A stretch of 64,000 nt of DNA from Haemonchus contortus (Eukaryota > Nematoda > Chromadorea > Rhabditida > Trichostrongylidae): assembly GCA_000469685.2 (NCBI GenBank), contig LS997563.1, forward strand, positions 35,304,468-35,368,467, written 5' to 3'. A program made the position numbers and the translations under genes. Positions within the stretch are counted from its first letter, which is position 1. Each line of letters starts with the position of its first letter. Shown in pieces: positions 12,061 to 25,834 of this stretch. The notes beneath the pieces are model-generated. The model was given only the letters and a program-made list of their open reading frames with translations, ran no database searches and was not told where the DNA came from.

Positions 12061-13210
12061 GTAAGATTACTGTATCAAATTTTCTTTTGACTGCGAAATA
12101 TGGCTTGTCAACACTCCAATTGCAGCCGAAGAGTCTTTATTCAGACCGATTCAGGACTTGCACCACTGTCAAACAACCTGATTCGAACGGGTTTTTGCTT
12201 TGATGCCGATTTATTGGTACTGCTTCTTCTCAGTGTTTCAAAATGGCAACTGTGAAAGCAAGGAGGCGAACCAAATCAGTCTGTACTTTGTTTGGCATGT
12301 CCTGAATTACCTTAAAGGTTATTTGCACTGCAGAGGAAATTAAGCAGCAAAAAAATTGAAACGGACCTAATTTTCTGATATCCTCATGAATTTTTTATAT
12401 CCTATCCTCTTAGGCGAGCAATTTCCGAGCGGGACATTGCATGCCAATCATCTAAAAAAGGTAGATCCGAGTACCTCCTGAATCTGCCTGTATTTTTCTT
12501 CACTAGGCTGGAATCTAGGTGCACTAACAGTAATGGGTCATTTCTATGTGAGATCTCATTTCTTTCTATGCTTTCAGAGATTGCCAACCTTTGCTTTTTT
12601 TTCGGTGTAGAGAATGAAGCTTTCATGGACCTATCCTACGTAATCACACGAGCTCAATTGGTCGCACTCCTAAATGATGCTTAGAGGAACAACGAATTTA
12701 TCAAAATTAATCAACAGCAAAGGGAACGTAGTAATGTGCAAGTATCTGAATGCACGTTTACTTTCCTTCTAACCAAAGCTCCGTCTTTGAAACGTTGAAA
12801 TAGGCTTCCTTCCAATATTTCGTTGCCTTTGCTGCTGCCTTCCAAAAGAGTGCGTATTCAACTTGTTGTTCCAATAAAATTTTGTACCACCCGTAGGTAG
12901 GCGGAAGAAGGGGCCCTCCAAGAGAACTCTCGATTAACTTTCTCAGGACCTCTATTTCTCAATATTCTTGTGAAAAGTCTCTGAGCAAAATACCCAGTGC
13001 TGTGTAGCGCTTTATTCGACAAGCGCGTCAGTTTTTGTGCCGAATGGGAGCACATAAACCCATCGCAGAATACATAATTCAATGCATCGGGACTGACAAA
13101 TTACTTCAATTACATCGAAAAAAAATTTCAAAGGGAGGCAATTGCGTAGAATCAAGCGCTTGTTGAGAAGCTTCACGATCATGAATGCTATACCTGCTCA
13201 AGCAACCTAA

Positions 13211-13405
13211 TCTACCCAGAAGGTAGCTGACGTAAGCCCGAGAAATCCAAAACGGAGAGTTAACAGTTGTGATACTTCCTAGGGCTATTAAACTTGGTGG
13301 TCCAAAATCTTTACCCAGAAGATCGTTGGCGTAGGCCTAAACTTGTAATCCAAAATGGAGGCCCCATGCTTATGCTACCTTCTATGATCACTAAGGCCAT
13401 TACCG
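13211..13405 (+). repeat. Two-unit degenerate tandem repeat, period about 100 bp
   Basis: TCTACCCAGAAGGTAGCTGA at 13211 recurs as TTTACCCAGAAGATCGTTGG at 13310, and the following bases (ATCCAAAA, then a CTTCCTAGGGC or CTTCTATGATC block) stay in register. Identity is moderate, so the duplication is old. Confidence 0.45.
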
Positions 13406-15337
13406 CAAAGAGCATCGGTACAAAAATTTTAAATGAGCCCTGCATCAGCCCACTATGATGCCGCTCACCATGAAAGGGTCGTACGAGCGTAGAGGGACCT
13501 CCTGGAGCGGGTTAATGATAATCCAAGAGAACTGGGTAAGCAGGTTCATGTTGAAGATAATGGTGGCCTACTAGGTGGTAAGAAAAAGTAATATTCTGGT
13601 TGAGTGAAGACGAAAATCGCAAAAGCAGTGATGTATTAATGCAGAGCAGAAAAAGTTGCCCACTCAATTTTCTGTCTTATCAACTTTTCCCGTAAAGTGA
13701 TGGTGGGAAGAGTAAGTATACATAGCAGGTTATGTTTATCGAGGAAAAACATTTTTTTTGAAAAAAAAAATATCAGGGCGAAAAATTGTGTCCTCATATA
13801 GTGTTCCCGAAACGGGAGATTTCAAGATGCGTTCCAAACGTTCAGAGCAAAGCAGGTTGGTCTGAATAAAAACCAGTACTAGTAATCGGTTCCCACTAGA
13901 CCATCCAACTTGGACATCATTACCCATCTGAGGAATCCTATACCACTGCACATCTTCTAGCAACTGAACACTGCGAAAACTGGGCCTACTCGACCCTATG
14001 ATAGCTAGAGTACCGAAAAGTTTCATACTTGTGTACAATCATTGGTGCCTCAATCCCTTTTGCGGAAAAATATTTTTGAGCCCATCTCAGAAACGTCACT
14101 TTCTTGGACCTCAGTACTTCTATGAAAGATAGAACAGAGACCATTTATCCGTTTGATAAAAAAGAAAGCTATACCAGAGAGCAGCCTTGTGAATTTGATA
14201 ATACGGCAGAGCCACCTCTTGTTTTACTACTGAACCTAAATATCTGCTTGAACTCGATTCAGCAAAGATATGGGGAAGATTAGAAACAGCTTAAGTAAAT
14301 CTCTATATTCGCAATGTTTCTATGTCAAACAGCCTTAATACTTCACTAACTAAAGGAGGAGCTCACGCAGAATGTATTCCATCACAGAATTTGTGCGGCT
14401 CCCGGGTGTTGCCCTCCATCAATTTCCATCAATTTCCATGTTTTTTCGTAAACTGCCCATTAATTCAGCAGATTTTTCCAAAATTCGTTGAAGTTTGCCT
14501 CGCAGGATTGGAACACATCTCGATAAAAGTGCGGCTGGTACCTCTCATGTAGTGTGCACTCAGAGCTATATTCACCCACTTGTGGGCCTCTAAGATCCCA
14601 GGAATGGGTGCATCGTAGTCCCATGTAGTCGTGAGTGTCTACTTAAATGTGCTCCAGAGAAATCATGAGGCATCCCTACATTGAGATCCTCATACCACTC
14701 TTTTTTGCTTCGATAAATTACATGCTTCAGATAGTCGAGAATACTATAATTAAAGACCCCATGGTTTGTCCTACACCGCTTGTTTTCGCCTTTCTATCAC
14801 TCACATCAGACTGCTCCAAAGGGATATGACAGAAATGAAAGGCTAGTTATCCAAAATTCTTCGTGGAACGGTTCTATTTTCCAAATAGTTTTCAGCTAGG
14901 TCTTCAATTCGGTCAGTAGTTCAAATTTCAGCTGAATGTCGTTTCATATTAGCATCCTTTCGAAACTCGGTTCTTTATTTCTGCAAATAGAAAATATACC
15001 ACGCGTGAAACAGCTGCAAGGCGAATTATTCAAGCGCAGTTCACCCAGCAGGCGGACATCGCTCTATTGCGACGTGCTCTCGAAAGCATTTACTAATTTG
15101 ATTCCAACTTGAGTTCGTTCTGTCCCGTGGGAGAGAGCAGCTTTACATGGTCGAAGAGAGAGCTGAAAAGGAGTTGAACTGCAGCTGAGCTTGCTCTAGG
15201 GGACTGGCTTCTTGGACTTTTGTGTTAGGTTCACAAATTCATTCCGGCTTTTTTTTCAAAAAGATGCCAAAGGATACGTCCAAGCGCTCGGCTTCAATAA
15301 ATGACTTGCAAATACAAATAGCTACACATAAATCGTA

Positions 15338-15637
15338 AGGCGGAGGTGGTGTAGTGGCAGGTGGCCCACTGTCACTCAAGCATAGTCACGGATTCGAATC
15401 CAGGATCGATGCCCGTCTAAGGCAACCAAGCCTGTCATCCCACCGAGGTCGGCGAATTGCTACCAGACTCGTCTGGGAGGATAAAAGCACTGACTTGTAC
15501 AACGGCTAGCCACCGCAAGTCATTGTATAGGCCACATACCCATTCATACGCCACTGCGATTCTGATGGAAGTTTAAAGCGTGGGCGCATCCCTCAGACGG
15601 GATCGATTATCGCCCCGAAAAATTAAACTTTAACTTG
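15338..15637 (+). repeat. SINE family copy C, near full length, tRNA-like head
   Basis: This is one of the two best copies. The head reads GGAGGTGGTGTAGTGGCAGG, close to a tRNA A box, and 30-40 bases on carries GATTCGAATCC at 15391-15401, an RNA polymerase III B box. About 230 bases of non-tRNA body follow: ACCAGACTCGTCTGGGAGGA, GTACAACGGCTAGCCACC, CAAGTCATTGTATAGGCCAC, ATTCATACGCCACTGCGATT and GCATCCCTCAGACGGGAT. The copy ends with an A/T-rich tail (AATTAAACTTTAACTT). That architecture, a tRNA head plus an unrelated body and simple tail, is what defines a tRNA-derived SINE. Confidence 0.8.
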
Positions 15638-18600
15638 TGAAACATCCTGTTGGGCACATGGTGTGCGAAATGCGAGGTTTGACGCAGAAGAAGGAGTCCA
15701 CTGAACTGATAATTTCAGTGGTTCCTCCCAACCAAGTCAGTCTGGTTTAATTGGATTGATAACAACAAGTTTTTTCGATCGCGGAAGTTCCGATAGTTTG
15801 GGTTTCATGACTACTTTGATTTCTTCATTTCATCTGTAGCCTCTCCTGCTATCGTGCCAAAATTGTTTTCATCGGCTTCTCTAGATGAATGGACTTGTCA
15901 GTTAGACATGCATGCAGGAGCTGAATAGCGGAAACTGAAAAACAGTCAGGACGGGATAGCAGTGCACAGAATCCCATAGAGTTCCTCCCTCTGACATCTT
16001 CAACTGGTCATTGTCAAGCTTCACTTCGCTATCGTCTATCTTTTCGCTGTTTCAACGGTATTTATGTCAGGAACTTTCTGGAATGTTCAAATATTCGGGC
16101 TAGGTTTCTACTTTTGTCAAACGGCTTTCGTTGGGCCGTTTATTGAAAAAACCAAAAAATCAGTAAAAAATTCGTTCAAATGCTAATTTTACTGTTAATT
16201 TTTTTGTAGGCTACAACTGAACTACAACTATGTGCCTGTGGCGAGCAGGAACTCTTCGGCTCAGAAAAGATTTGAGAAGACCAAGAAATAGCACAATGGG
16301 GAATCTGACCTTCCAGAATACACTAGGGCTGGGGAACATTCTTTGCGCGCGTCCGTTGAAAGTAGGTCACCCCGCCCACTTCGCGCGCGGCGCATCCCAC
16401 TGAGGTCTCGAAGTGACATTACAGTACCACCAGGTGTCAGTGGAGCGAATGATTTGTATTTGTTCGGGTTATCTTCTCTTTGAGCTGACCGCCGTGAACC
16501 AAGCGCAAATCGCGTGCCCCACTGACAATTGTGACATCTGCCAAGTATCGCGGGCTGACCTGCCGCATGCGGCGGCTGCGGCGTGACCTAGTTTCGACAT
16601 ACGCGCGCAACGAAGCGCACCCACCAGGGCTATACTAGGGCCTCTTATTTTTGGACAGTTTGCGAAACAGTCCTAAATAAAGTAGCATTTGTTGGTTTTG
16701 TAGATATTTTATTATCCTTTAATACCTTGCCGTTTGATTACCAATGGCCAGACAAGTGGGCCCGTGTAACTTTGCTGGAAGTGTCTTTCGCCTCTAGTCA
16801 TCGGCCTTGTTATTTAATGGAGAAGTACCTTCCTTGAGAAAGCAGTCGAGTTCAGTTTAGTTCAGCAGTCTTACTGTTGACGCAGAATAAAAATGGTACC
16901 AGATTACTCCAACGTTGCACTTCACTTCGGGTGGAGGTCACTGGGAGCTAAATCTTCCAGAAGGCTCAAGTGCAGCTGATCAGTTGCCTATTCTTTCACG
17001 AAATTTTCCTCACCCAGCAGAAGCCCTTTGTACCCGAAATGAATGTTCTTATATTAGATCGTTGCTGTGTATGGATGGTAATCAGAGGGAACCAGTTATG
17101 GAAACTTCCTATCTATTTCTTATACACATTCCAAAGAGACTGTACCAACATGGCCGATCCATCAATCACAGCTTGCTTCAAGATCGAACTGTAGACGTCA
17201 TTTTGCTCTTCTTCACGTCTCTTCGCCTTCTTCAGCACACATTGAAGAGGCCCGATTAGAATCGACGACGATTTTTCTTTGTTTTTTTCTATCCAAAACA
17301 GGTTTGAAATATCGGAAATTCCTTCAAAGGTTTCGATCACGCCCTAACATGAGCGATGGGGTTTGCAACCTTTGACTACCTACCTCGGTTTCTTACTTGC
17401 AACTACCATTCCTTTCTGTAAAAAGCTAAATACATGGCTAAACTTTTGCATCGGAGCCTTTTTCACGAAAAGGTTATAACTCTTTGAAAGCTACGGGTCG
17501 AGGAGTTCAGGACTTTGTAAAAGTGTGAGAGCATTTTTATGTTGTGAATGGCACAGCTCTACTTCATCAAGTATGGCTACCCTTCCTTCTCTGCGTTTTA
17601 AAGCTCAGAATAAGACTAAAGAAGTGCCCCCTTCCGCTCCCTCTACTTCTCGCTTGTAGCTAGCCAGTGCCAAAATTTGTACACTGTAGACAGGAGCAAC
17701 AGTTCACTTTGAGGGCTCGAGCCTAGAACCACTGCCGGATTAGTGTGAAACCCCCCGCCCTTCTGGGTTTCCACTTCCTTAGCTGTGAGCCAGCTTGAAA
17801 GAGATTCCTCGGGATGATGGATTGAAAAGCTTCATCTTCGCATGCCACCATCTGAGCATTTCAAGCGCTTTGCACTCCATGCAATAGGAGACCAATTGTT
17901 TTAAGTGGGTCAAAGCGCTTTCAGAATTTATGAGCATCTCTACCCCATTTACGATTCCTACGGAGCACATTTTCATCGGCTACATTCATTGAGCATGTAG
18001 GAGCTAATGTCGAACTTGCATGCTCCCTGCTTTGCAATAGTGTTTTCAGCTTCTAGCCAAGCACAAAATTTTAAAATTAATGCCTTCCCGTCGGGTACGG
18101 TATCTTTCTTCTGTATTGCTGTCATTCTCTCAAGCAAAAGAGATTATTAAAGTCAAAGCGACTGTCGAAAACACACGCTCGTTGGATTGAAATCCTATAA
18201 ATGTTATGGACAACATGCAGGCTCCTCCATTAGGTTGTTGATAAAACCAGTGCCAGTTTCTCTTCCGAATAGATTTCCTCACCATGTTTTCCAGGGGCAA
18301 TCAGGCGAATACTATCGTCCTCACTATAGCATTCCATTTTGTTATTAGTTGTGGTAACCGCAAGGGGTCGTCACAATATTTCGCACTACGTAGAAGGTTC
18401 CCTAGCCAGAAATCAATCTATTGCAGTTGTTTGAGTGGTTTTGCATTGGGAATGCCAAAAGGAACTCCATTTTTCGTCTTCCGCTCTAAGAAGAACCAGA
18501 TTTTCTCACTTATAGTTGATTGTCTTGTTGTTCCCTCTCTTCTTACGGAATTCGAGACTAGGCCTGAACAGAACGAGCCATGTAGCCCTCATAACTTCAA

Positions 18601-21301
18601 CATATTTGATGTATCCTTCCAAAAAAAGGCTCAGTTCAGAAAGGGTGATTAATCGGTCTAGAACGCTTCAGCTGAATTGGATAGATAACTTGACAACCAC
18701 ATTGAAAGACTGGGGGTCTGAGAGGATGGCAAGAAAAGTCAGGAAATGTCTAGGAAGTTCGGCTCGTACGCTTTCATGAAATAAACGATTTTACGAAGTC
18801 ATAAATGAATTTTGACTCCAGTAGGTGTCTGAACGACTAGTTGTCAGTAGCTCACACACATGAAGGCGACCACAATTAATTGAGAACCGTTCTGGAAAAA
18901 GAGTTGGGAACGTGGATTTCCTGCAAATGTCGATTGATTATGATCAGTGTTACTTTTAATACCCTGAAGTCCACTTCAGCAGGTCAACTTCCGTTATGTG
19001 AGCCTTTCTGACTGAAACCTTTTGAATTTCTTTTATCAAACCAGTCTTTATAATGTATAATATTGAGCCCTTCGAATTGGACACACCTACCAGGGTAGAA
19101 ATAAGTAACTGAACAATTAAATGATTCTGCCGTTTTTCAATAAATCTTTTTAAGAGGCGGTATTTGGCTTTGCATCAGTAGATCTGGAGTTCGTGAAAAG
19201 CTTCCGGAAGGACTTGTTGCTCCAGGATAGTCAAAGGTTTCGATGGTTAAGGCCCAAGCCAACGAGAAACTAAAATTCTGTTATCTGTAAACACTTCGCA
19301 TGAAGCTAGTCATTCTATCCATTCCTGATGTCCCTGAACCACCATGACGGAGCTGCAAAGGGACATGTCCTCGCAACTGGGTAAACCAGAGCAGAAATTG
19401 TTGTCATGAGCAGCTTCCGCTATGGTCTGAAAAAAAAAGTTCTTCAGTGAGTTTGGGAAACTGGACCACCATTATATTTTGCTTACATTTGTTTGTTTAT
19501 TTGTTTATACGCTACATAGGGTAGACGTGAGAACGACAACAGCTATAAAACCACATACAACTATATAAAACTCAACAATTCTTTGATTACATTTTTCATT
19601 TTCTTACATTCGTTTTTTGGAATTCATCATGTCTTATCCATCCCCTTTCACTATCCACTCTCACAGGCCACTAATCTCATCGTATCATTGTGGGATACTA
19701 CGCCTTGGAGAAGTGAGTCATGCTTCATAACCAAATGATGTTTTCATCGTTCCCTTTTAACACACCCCGTGGCATTCACTGGGTGGAAGCTCCATCATAT
19801 ATGCATGCGTGTGGGGTATGAAAATATAGCCTCAAACCAATTGATGCTGTTGAATGGGAATCAGGTCAACAACACTCGTCTGATGTTTATATGAGAATTT
19901 CTATTTGTGATTCTAACACTCGAACCTTCACTGATTATCGCCATGTATGTCATTTTTCATCAATTTCTTTCTCGAATGTTTCTTGAACTCGAGTAGCCTG
20001 ACAGGTAACGGCACCCACGTTCTTTGCTTATGGGAGTTTCTCCTCGTGAATTATACGGTACAATTGCACATGGGCTTGTTGTTACGAGTTGCTCGGGCAA
20101 AGCTTCTTTGGAGATACCTAACAAGGTAATGGTTGGTATCAACTTTAGTATAGGAAAAGCTCGATAGCGCGAAACTGAAGATGGAGTTGGTATGGGTTAG
20201 GACGAAGGGGTGGGGCTGAATTTTCGAAGAGAAAGTGTCCTTTCCTGCAGATGGCACTGCCGTCGTCACCCGCTCGGTATAACCTTTTTGGCATCCCGAA
20301 CAGACCTGATAAGACAGGCTGTCCAATTTCCCATTCTCCAAATCGAAAACTCTATTACCTATTATATTTAGTTATGAAGCAAACAGTTTCTCTGTGAGTC
20401 TCTCCATCGTGTATTACTTTGTTTTCGTTTTTCCCTCTTCCTTCCTTTATTTCCCTTCTTCACCTCTTTACGCCAGAGAACCGGTCGAACTTTCCAACGA
20501 TTTCCAAAAAATTTCCAGAAAATCGAGTCCGCCTGTTGTCACGAACAGGGAATTGTTCGAGATGAAAAACTTTTCGTCATATTCGTTCTCATCCTCGAAT
20601 TCTGCGAAAGGGCCCCGTTCGAGATCGTGAAGACATGAATTTTGCGCCCATAAAATGATTAAATCGAATTCTGTTAATGCCAAGGCATTAAGTAATGCAC
20701 GATTCAGGTCCATAACTAGTACGTTACAAGGACATTCTCAACAGGAACGAATCCGAGCGGAAGGATGCTCATTAATTCATTAAAGGCAAACTCCTGCTCT
20801 CAGTGACCTACACAGCTTCTCCAACCAAAATATTTTATAAAGTCGGTCTACCGTGATTCATACCCATTGTAGGGAGCATAATTGTTATGTCTCGGGACTG
20901 GGAAGACTGAAGAGTTACCCAAACGAGTCCCTCCAGCACCTCCAGTATGCGTTTTCAAGCGAAATCTGAATAGCACGGCAACTCAATAGGATTTATTATA
21001 TTTGTGCAGATGAGCCTAGCATTTCATCCAATATCAGCCATGCACAACAATCAATCAAATATGTAGTGGTCTGACTGTTTTTATTTGTTCCATTTTTGTT
21101 ATTCAAATTAGACCTCAAGCTTTTTCCTCCTCTGCAATAGCTTTTATTGCCACATGAATAACCTCTGTTGTTTGAGCTCTACCTGTAGTATTCGACTTTT
21201 CCTAAGCTACTGAGCAGAATTTATATCATCTTCTTTATAAATATCAGCCAATCTCAGGGTCTAGGGTTTAGTCCAGTTATTCAGATGACAACGAAGATTT
21301 T
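15638..21301. other. Gene-poor stretch with a GC-rich island
   Basis: Apart from the GC-rich block at 16330-16640 and a short TTTG/TTTA-rich stretch near 19490, nothing is supported. A minus-strand reading at 20468-20713 is acidic and mildly protein-like (EFEDENEYDEKFF) but has no recognised family or splice context. Confidence 0.45.
16330..16640. other. GC-rich, CpG-rich block
   Basis: Runs of CG dinucleotides (TTTGCGCGCGTCCG, CTTCGCGCGCGGCGCATCCC, CGCATGCGGCGGCTGCGGCG, ACGCGCGCAACGAAGCGCAC) contrast with the A/T-rich surroundings. Related CGCGC blocks occur in both orientations, which hints at a non-autonomous DNA element, but I cannot define matching termini. A promoter region is possible; no adjacent gene is visible. 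Confidence 0.5.
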
Positions 21302-22586
21302 CAGGGTAGCCCACTCGAAGTTCGATACAGAAAACTAACAGAAAATTATACAAATCAAACCAAAAATGAAAACATCCCTTCTATACAACTATCACAAAAA
21401 ATTGTAATCAATATATCTCATATATCTGAAATTTAATAATAATAATATAGTATAATAATAATAATATAATATTAATATATTGCTCTGGAAATGACCACTT
21501 TCCGCTTATTGCAAGCATCCAACTCCTTTCGGAAGTTTTCAAGGATTTGTGCAACCAGTTGCCTCCGAAATTTCATCCCAAGTTTTCACAAAGCTTTTTC
21601 CGGAGAGTCCAAAGACCTGTGTTTCAAAGAGCTGGCTTCTTGCTCCAGAATCGACCATACAGAAAAATCCAAAGGATTGGGATCGGGGGAGTTTGAGGGC
21701 CAAATCTCTTTCTTCCAGAAACTCGGAAGCAAGATTTCTATTGCGGTGTCTTCCTTGTATTGTGGGCAGTGTCCGATCCTGCTAAAAGGTCCAGTTGACG
21801 TTCTTCGCGTGCTTGGCCCGAGAGATCACCGCATCCTTCAGTATCTGCTTTCGATAGATTTCAGCATCGAGTTTCACTCATTTTTCCACAGAAACCAACT
21901 TCGTCTTGCCAAAGCCCGATATTGCAGCCCACACCATCACCGGCTTTGGATAATGAGATTTCTTAAGTTCGACTGCTCTTGGAGAACTTTTTGGCAGCAG
22001 TATCCGTTGATTGTGCGCTTTCGGAATGGTTCAATAGTAAATATTCTCTTGTGTGTAAAGAAAATTCGTCCAAGAATTTCACGGACGCTTCCATCTTTTC
22101 GCATTTCCCGGTCTTGAGGCTCATTTCGTCAGTAAGGCGTTACCCTTTCCCAAATCTGTAAAAATATAACTTCATGTCCTCCTTGAATAGTCTTTTCATA
22201 GTTGAATCGCTCACATTGTCTTCCTTAGCCAATTTTTTCGTGCTTCTTGCAGGACCTCAAGGCAAGCTTTATTCGAAAGAAGACCTTTCGAATGCCAGAG
22301 GGCTTGGCAGTTCCTTCTCCCTCCCGGACGGTTTTCAATTGTTCTTGATTGAGTTTAAGTGTCCTTTAGACTGCGGAAACTGACGAACAGCGCTTGTACA
22401 TCGCGGATACTGCTAAACGATTTTCGTCTCTACAAAGGGATAAAGGGATAGCTGAGAAGAAATGTAGAAAATAGACTCAAAAAATTGCGGGAAATCCAAA
22501 TAATCACCAATTTGACGGAAGAAAAAACGAGAGGCCCAGAAATTGATTTTTTTTGTTGCCTGTCACACTTCGTCTGGGTCACCCTG
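21302..22586 (-). mobile_element. Tc1/mariner-superfamily transposon (maT-like), decayed, minus strand
   Basis: Read on the minus strand from 22586, the end CAGGGTGACCCAGACGAAG is mirrored by CAGGGTAGCCCACTCGAAG at 21302, giving degenerate inverted termini; TA flanks the right end. The transposase remnant runs from about 22400 to 21490 with two clear catalytic-domain blocks: VWAAISGFGKTKLVSVEK (around 21950-21890), then the DAEIYRKQILKDAVISRAK block, then SNSPDPNPLDFSVWSILEQE (around 21700-21640). The D in NPLD at the third catalytic position matches maT-like DDxD transposases. Stops and frame changes are frequent. A long plus-strand open frame over the same bases (21491-22117) is only its shadow. 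The 5' half is more decayed than the 3' half. Confidence 0.8.
21430..21480 (+). repeat. (TAA)-rich low-complexity tract
   Basis: Imperfect TAATAATAATA runs lying inside the 3' end of the minus-strand maT-like element, between its transposase remnant and its terminal repeat. Confidence 0.8.
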
Positions 22587-25500
22587 TACAGTAACCTGCA
22601 CTGTCGCACCCTCTGAACCTGGAAAGACGAACTATCGGGCCGGCGCTTTTTTCAATTCCGGGAGAAACATTCCAATGAAGTTATAAACTACGATGACATC
22701 GTCAATGATGCAATGTACACCTTGCACCCCAATTCTTTGCAACAGGGCATTCCCCTGTGTAGCATTCTGCCTGTAATCTGACAGTCTCATGAATGTCTGT
22801 TGGAAATCCCCAAAAATCTGTTTTCTCTATAAGAATGAGTTTTTTGCGTCCACGAGGAGTGGCGATATCTCAGATGAAGTCAGCTGTCTCAGTGCTCTGT
22901 ATCCTTGTGCCAATGCATCTTTTTAAAGTTCCTCTTCAGAGCAAAACAAGACTTGGGTACAAATTATTGCCTCTTGAGAAGGCAACATTGGATATTTTTG
23001 CTTTGAAAAGTGGTCCAGACAGGACGTAATAAGGTCTCAAAAACCGTTTCTGTCGCTCACTGCCGCCAAAAACTCCTCATAACGAGCTTCTCAAACAGGC
23101 ATCTGGGGGCTATGCCGAGGTGGAAAAGAAGATGAGTTGCGAAATGGACCAAGTTGGTGGTTAATGTAGTCAGCCGACTTCACCGCAGAAATTCAAAATC
23201 TTTTTCAATCACTCGTTTGGTTGTCATATATTCTCTACAATCAAAGTCAGGCAGTTTGGGGGATGTTTTGGGATTTCTGATGATAATCTCGGCTTTCTTG
23301 CACTCTTACCTTTCAGCATGTTCGGCCTTTAACCGGACCATATACTTACCCTATCCCAAAGTTATAGGAAACCGCAGTTTCAGGTTTGTCATCTTCCCAT
23401 GCGATTCTACATAGAGATAAACATTTGGCTTGCTGTTAGTTGGTCCTATCATATGCATCCCGAAGAGATAGAAAGACTATCCCATTCTTTAATTTGAAAA
23501 TTCTATTAATTACTTAATTATGAATGAAACAATGTCACCATGAGACCACCATGAGAGAAGAGAAATATATTAAAGAGCTGCATTGACGACAAATTGAATG
23601 GGCAAATTATCTGCCGTCGTCGTTTAACGTTCGCCCGATCTTCCAAAAGAGCTCCATCTTTCCGATGCTGTTGCTTCTTTATCTTCAACGTGGGTGGTAC
23701 AGTAGAGCTATGCTTGCCGGTATGTGTGTTTGTTGGATATTAGCAAGAAGTTGTGCCTCTTTACAATGGCAGTGGGAAACTAGTTGCCACTATTCATAGA
23801 GTTTGTTGATTGCTCTACGTTAAATTGTGGAACCCTTGGTCATGGTGGTACAGATTCCTTCAGGGAACGCTTCGGCCTTGTCGCCTTTCTCTGGACCCTA
23901 GATAGCTATAGCAGACAGAAGCTCTGACAGAGGTTCCAATACCATATGCCAAGATTCACTGGTAGACGATCGTTGGTCTCTTCGTTTGCTGTTCATCAAG
24001 CAACGCTCTTACAGGGTAAAATATTGGGCTCATACGACCTATATTTGGCAATGCAATAGTGCCAGCCTAATAGGCTGGACCCTTTCAGAGGCTTAACGAG
24101 GTGACGAGCTGCATCGTTCGTCACAGGAATTCGGAAGATTTATGTGATGCGTGGTCGAATTAGCTTCTTACCCTTCCCGGATAAGGATAGGAGCTGTCGT
24201 CAGTGGCCTGCAACCTCTGCAGATAAAGCACATTTATCCTTAAACTCTAGCAGGGAAAGCAGCTTAGTTATGAGCTCCATGAACGGCCCTTCGCATTCGC
24301 AAGGCCTGACCACATTGTAGTATGCAGTTTGATCATTGAAAAGTCCAAAAAAGACAAAATCTCTCCTATCTGTTCTTCTCTGGGTTCAGGTTACTTCTCT
24401 TCTGAAGAACTAATGAGACGACATTGTGCAATCCAGCTCGTCGAATTCTGCGAAACGCTTTGGGGCATATCTGAAACAGCCCGATTTCGCTCGTTTGGAC
24501 TAATTGTCTTGAGATGACATCTTTAGCAACGGCATCCCCTCTGATTATAAAACGGATGAAGTCAATTACTTCTACTAAAAGTTTAAAGACTAGCTATTGA
24601 GACAATCTTATTAAGAACAAAAGAAGGATCATCGAGATCCTCAGGTCGTTCTGATCATTTCGGTACCAAATTTTCATGATCTGGATGAGTTTTCGGCAAT
24701 GCCATTTTTAATAGCGACTTTTAAGGTAAAGTGGAGAGTGAATTTGTTCAAAATCCCAGTGAGTGATATACATGATTCAAAAAAATGTTGGTTTCAGTGG
24801 AGGGACGGTTGAATCGTGAATTTGCTTTTTTCCTCTTTTTTTATAGCATATCAAGTGTGAGAAATATGAAATATTGGCCCACTGGTGTCGTAGCCTTTCA
24901 ATATAGTTGTGTTGAAGAAATCCCTCATCACTAGCCTCTCCTAATGAATCAGGTTCCTACTATGGGATGGGATGAGCCTCTAGGATTGTGACGATTGAAC
25001 CTTCTGAATCTTTCTCTTCAGGAAGAAGGCAACGGAATTCCTGTTTCTGAATGTGGTTTGCACGCTCTCCTTCCTGTCCACTTTGGTCTTTGACATTCCT
25101 CACACTTTGAGGAACCGTCCACTGATGAGAAATGAATCCAGTGATGAGATGAGATGTAATCTACACCTAATAACTCTATAAACAAGATACCGTAACTGCT
25201 TTTCAGGACGGCATTACTCAACTGCGGGTCCTTTATGTTTTTCTCAAGGATTTCCTGGTATTCGTACTGTAATTGTAGAACATTACCTGCCAGATGGCAT
25301 TTTTGAACCGATTATTTCAGATGCTTTCTGCTTATCCCTCGTAATTGCCATCGTATACGAGGGACTCCATATGAAAGGCTATTCTTACAGGCTGTCATGC
25401 TACTTACCCGGAAACTCTTATAACATTGAGAATCGCATGTCGCTCGTCGCCTGTTCTAGTTAAATGACCTCTTCATATATGGATAAGCCATCCTCAGAAT

Positions 25501-25834
25501 GTCATCCTAATAAACTTGCTTCATTATTAAATGGATAGTGCCTGCATCGCTCTGCACTAGAGAAGGCTTCATAGTTCAGGCGAGAATCCTTAGTTCCTTA
25601 TCGAGAAGGATGCGTTGGCGACGAGTCACGCGAGATGACATCATCCCCCATGGTAGTACATTCATCCTTGTTAGAGCTGTTCCATTAGTTCCCAGTAGAC
25701 TGTGTTTTCCCATTGATGTAATTATTGCTCGGATCGGTCGAGGTCGACATCTTCAGCAAGTTCCCTGGTTAAATAGGCTGGGGTAACAAAAATGAGAAGG
25801 GGAATACTGTCCCATGACAAATGGCTCACCTTCA
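22587..25834. other. Gene-poor stretch
   Basis: Minus-strand readings near 23160-23440 contain short protein-like blocks (AWEDDKPETAVSYNFGIG beside an AG|GTAAGTAT donor-like site; IIIRNPKTSPKLPDFDC) broken by stops. This may be a decayed exon pair, but no family is recognised. Nothing else is supported. Confidence 0.4.

Larger units (their letters stand above)
11804..15337. other. Gene-poor stretch
   Basis: Only the possible exon at 11950-12060 and a two-unit tandem at 13211-13405 stand out. Remaining open frames are short and unrecognised. Confidence 0.5.

Noticed and set aside
21491..22117. 208-codon plus-strand open frame
   Set aside because: Shadow of the minus-strand maT-like transposase, whose conserved motifs are on the opposite strand.
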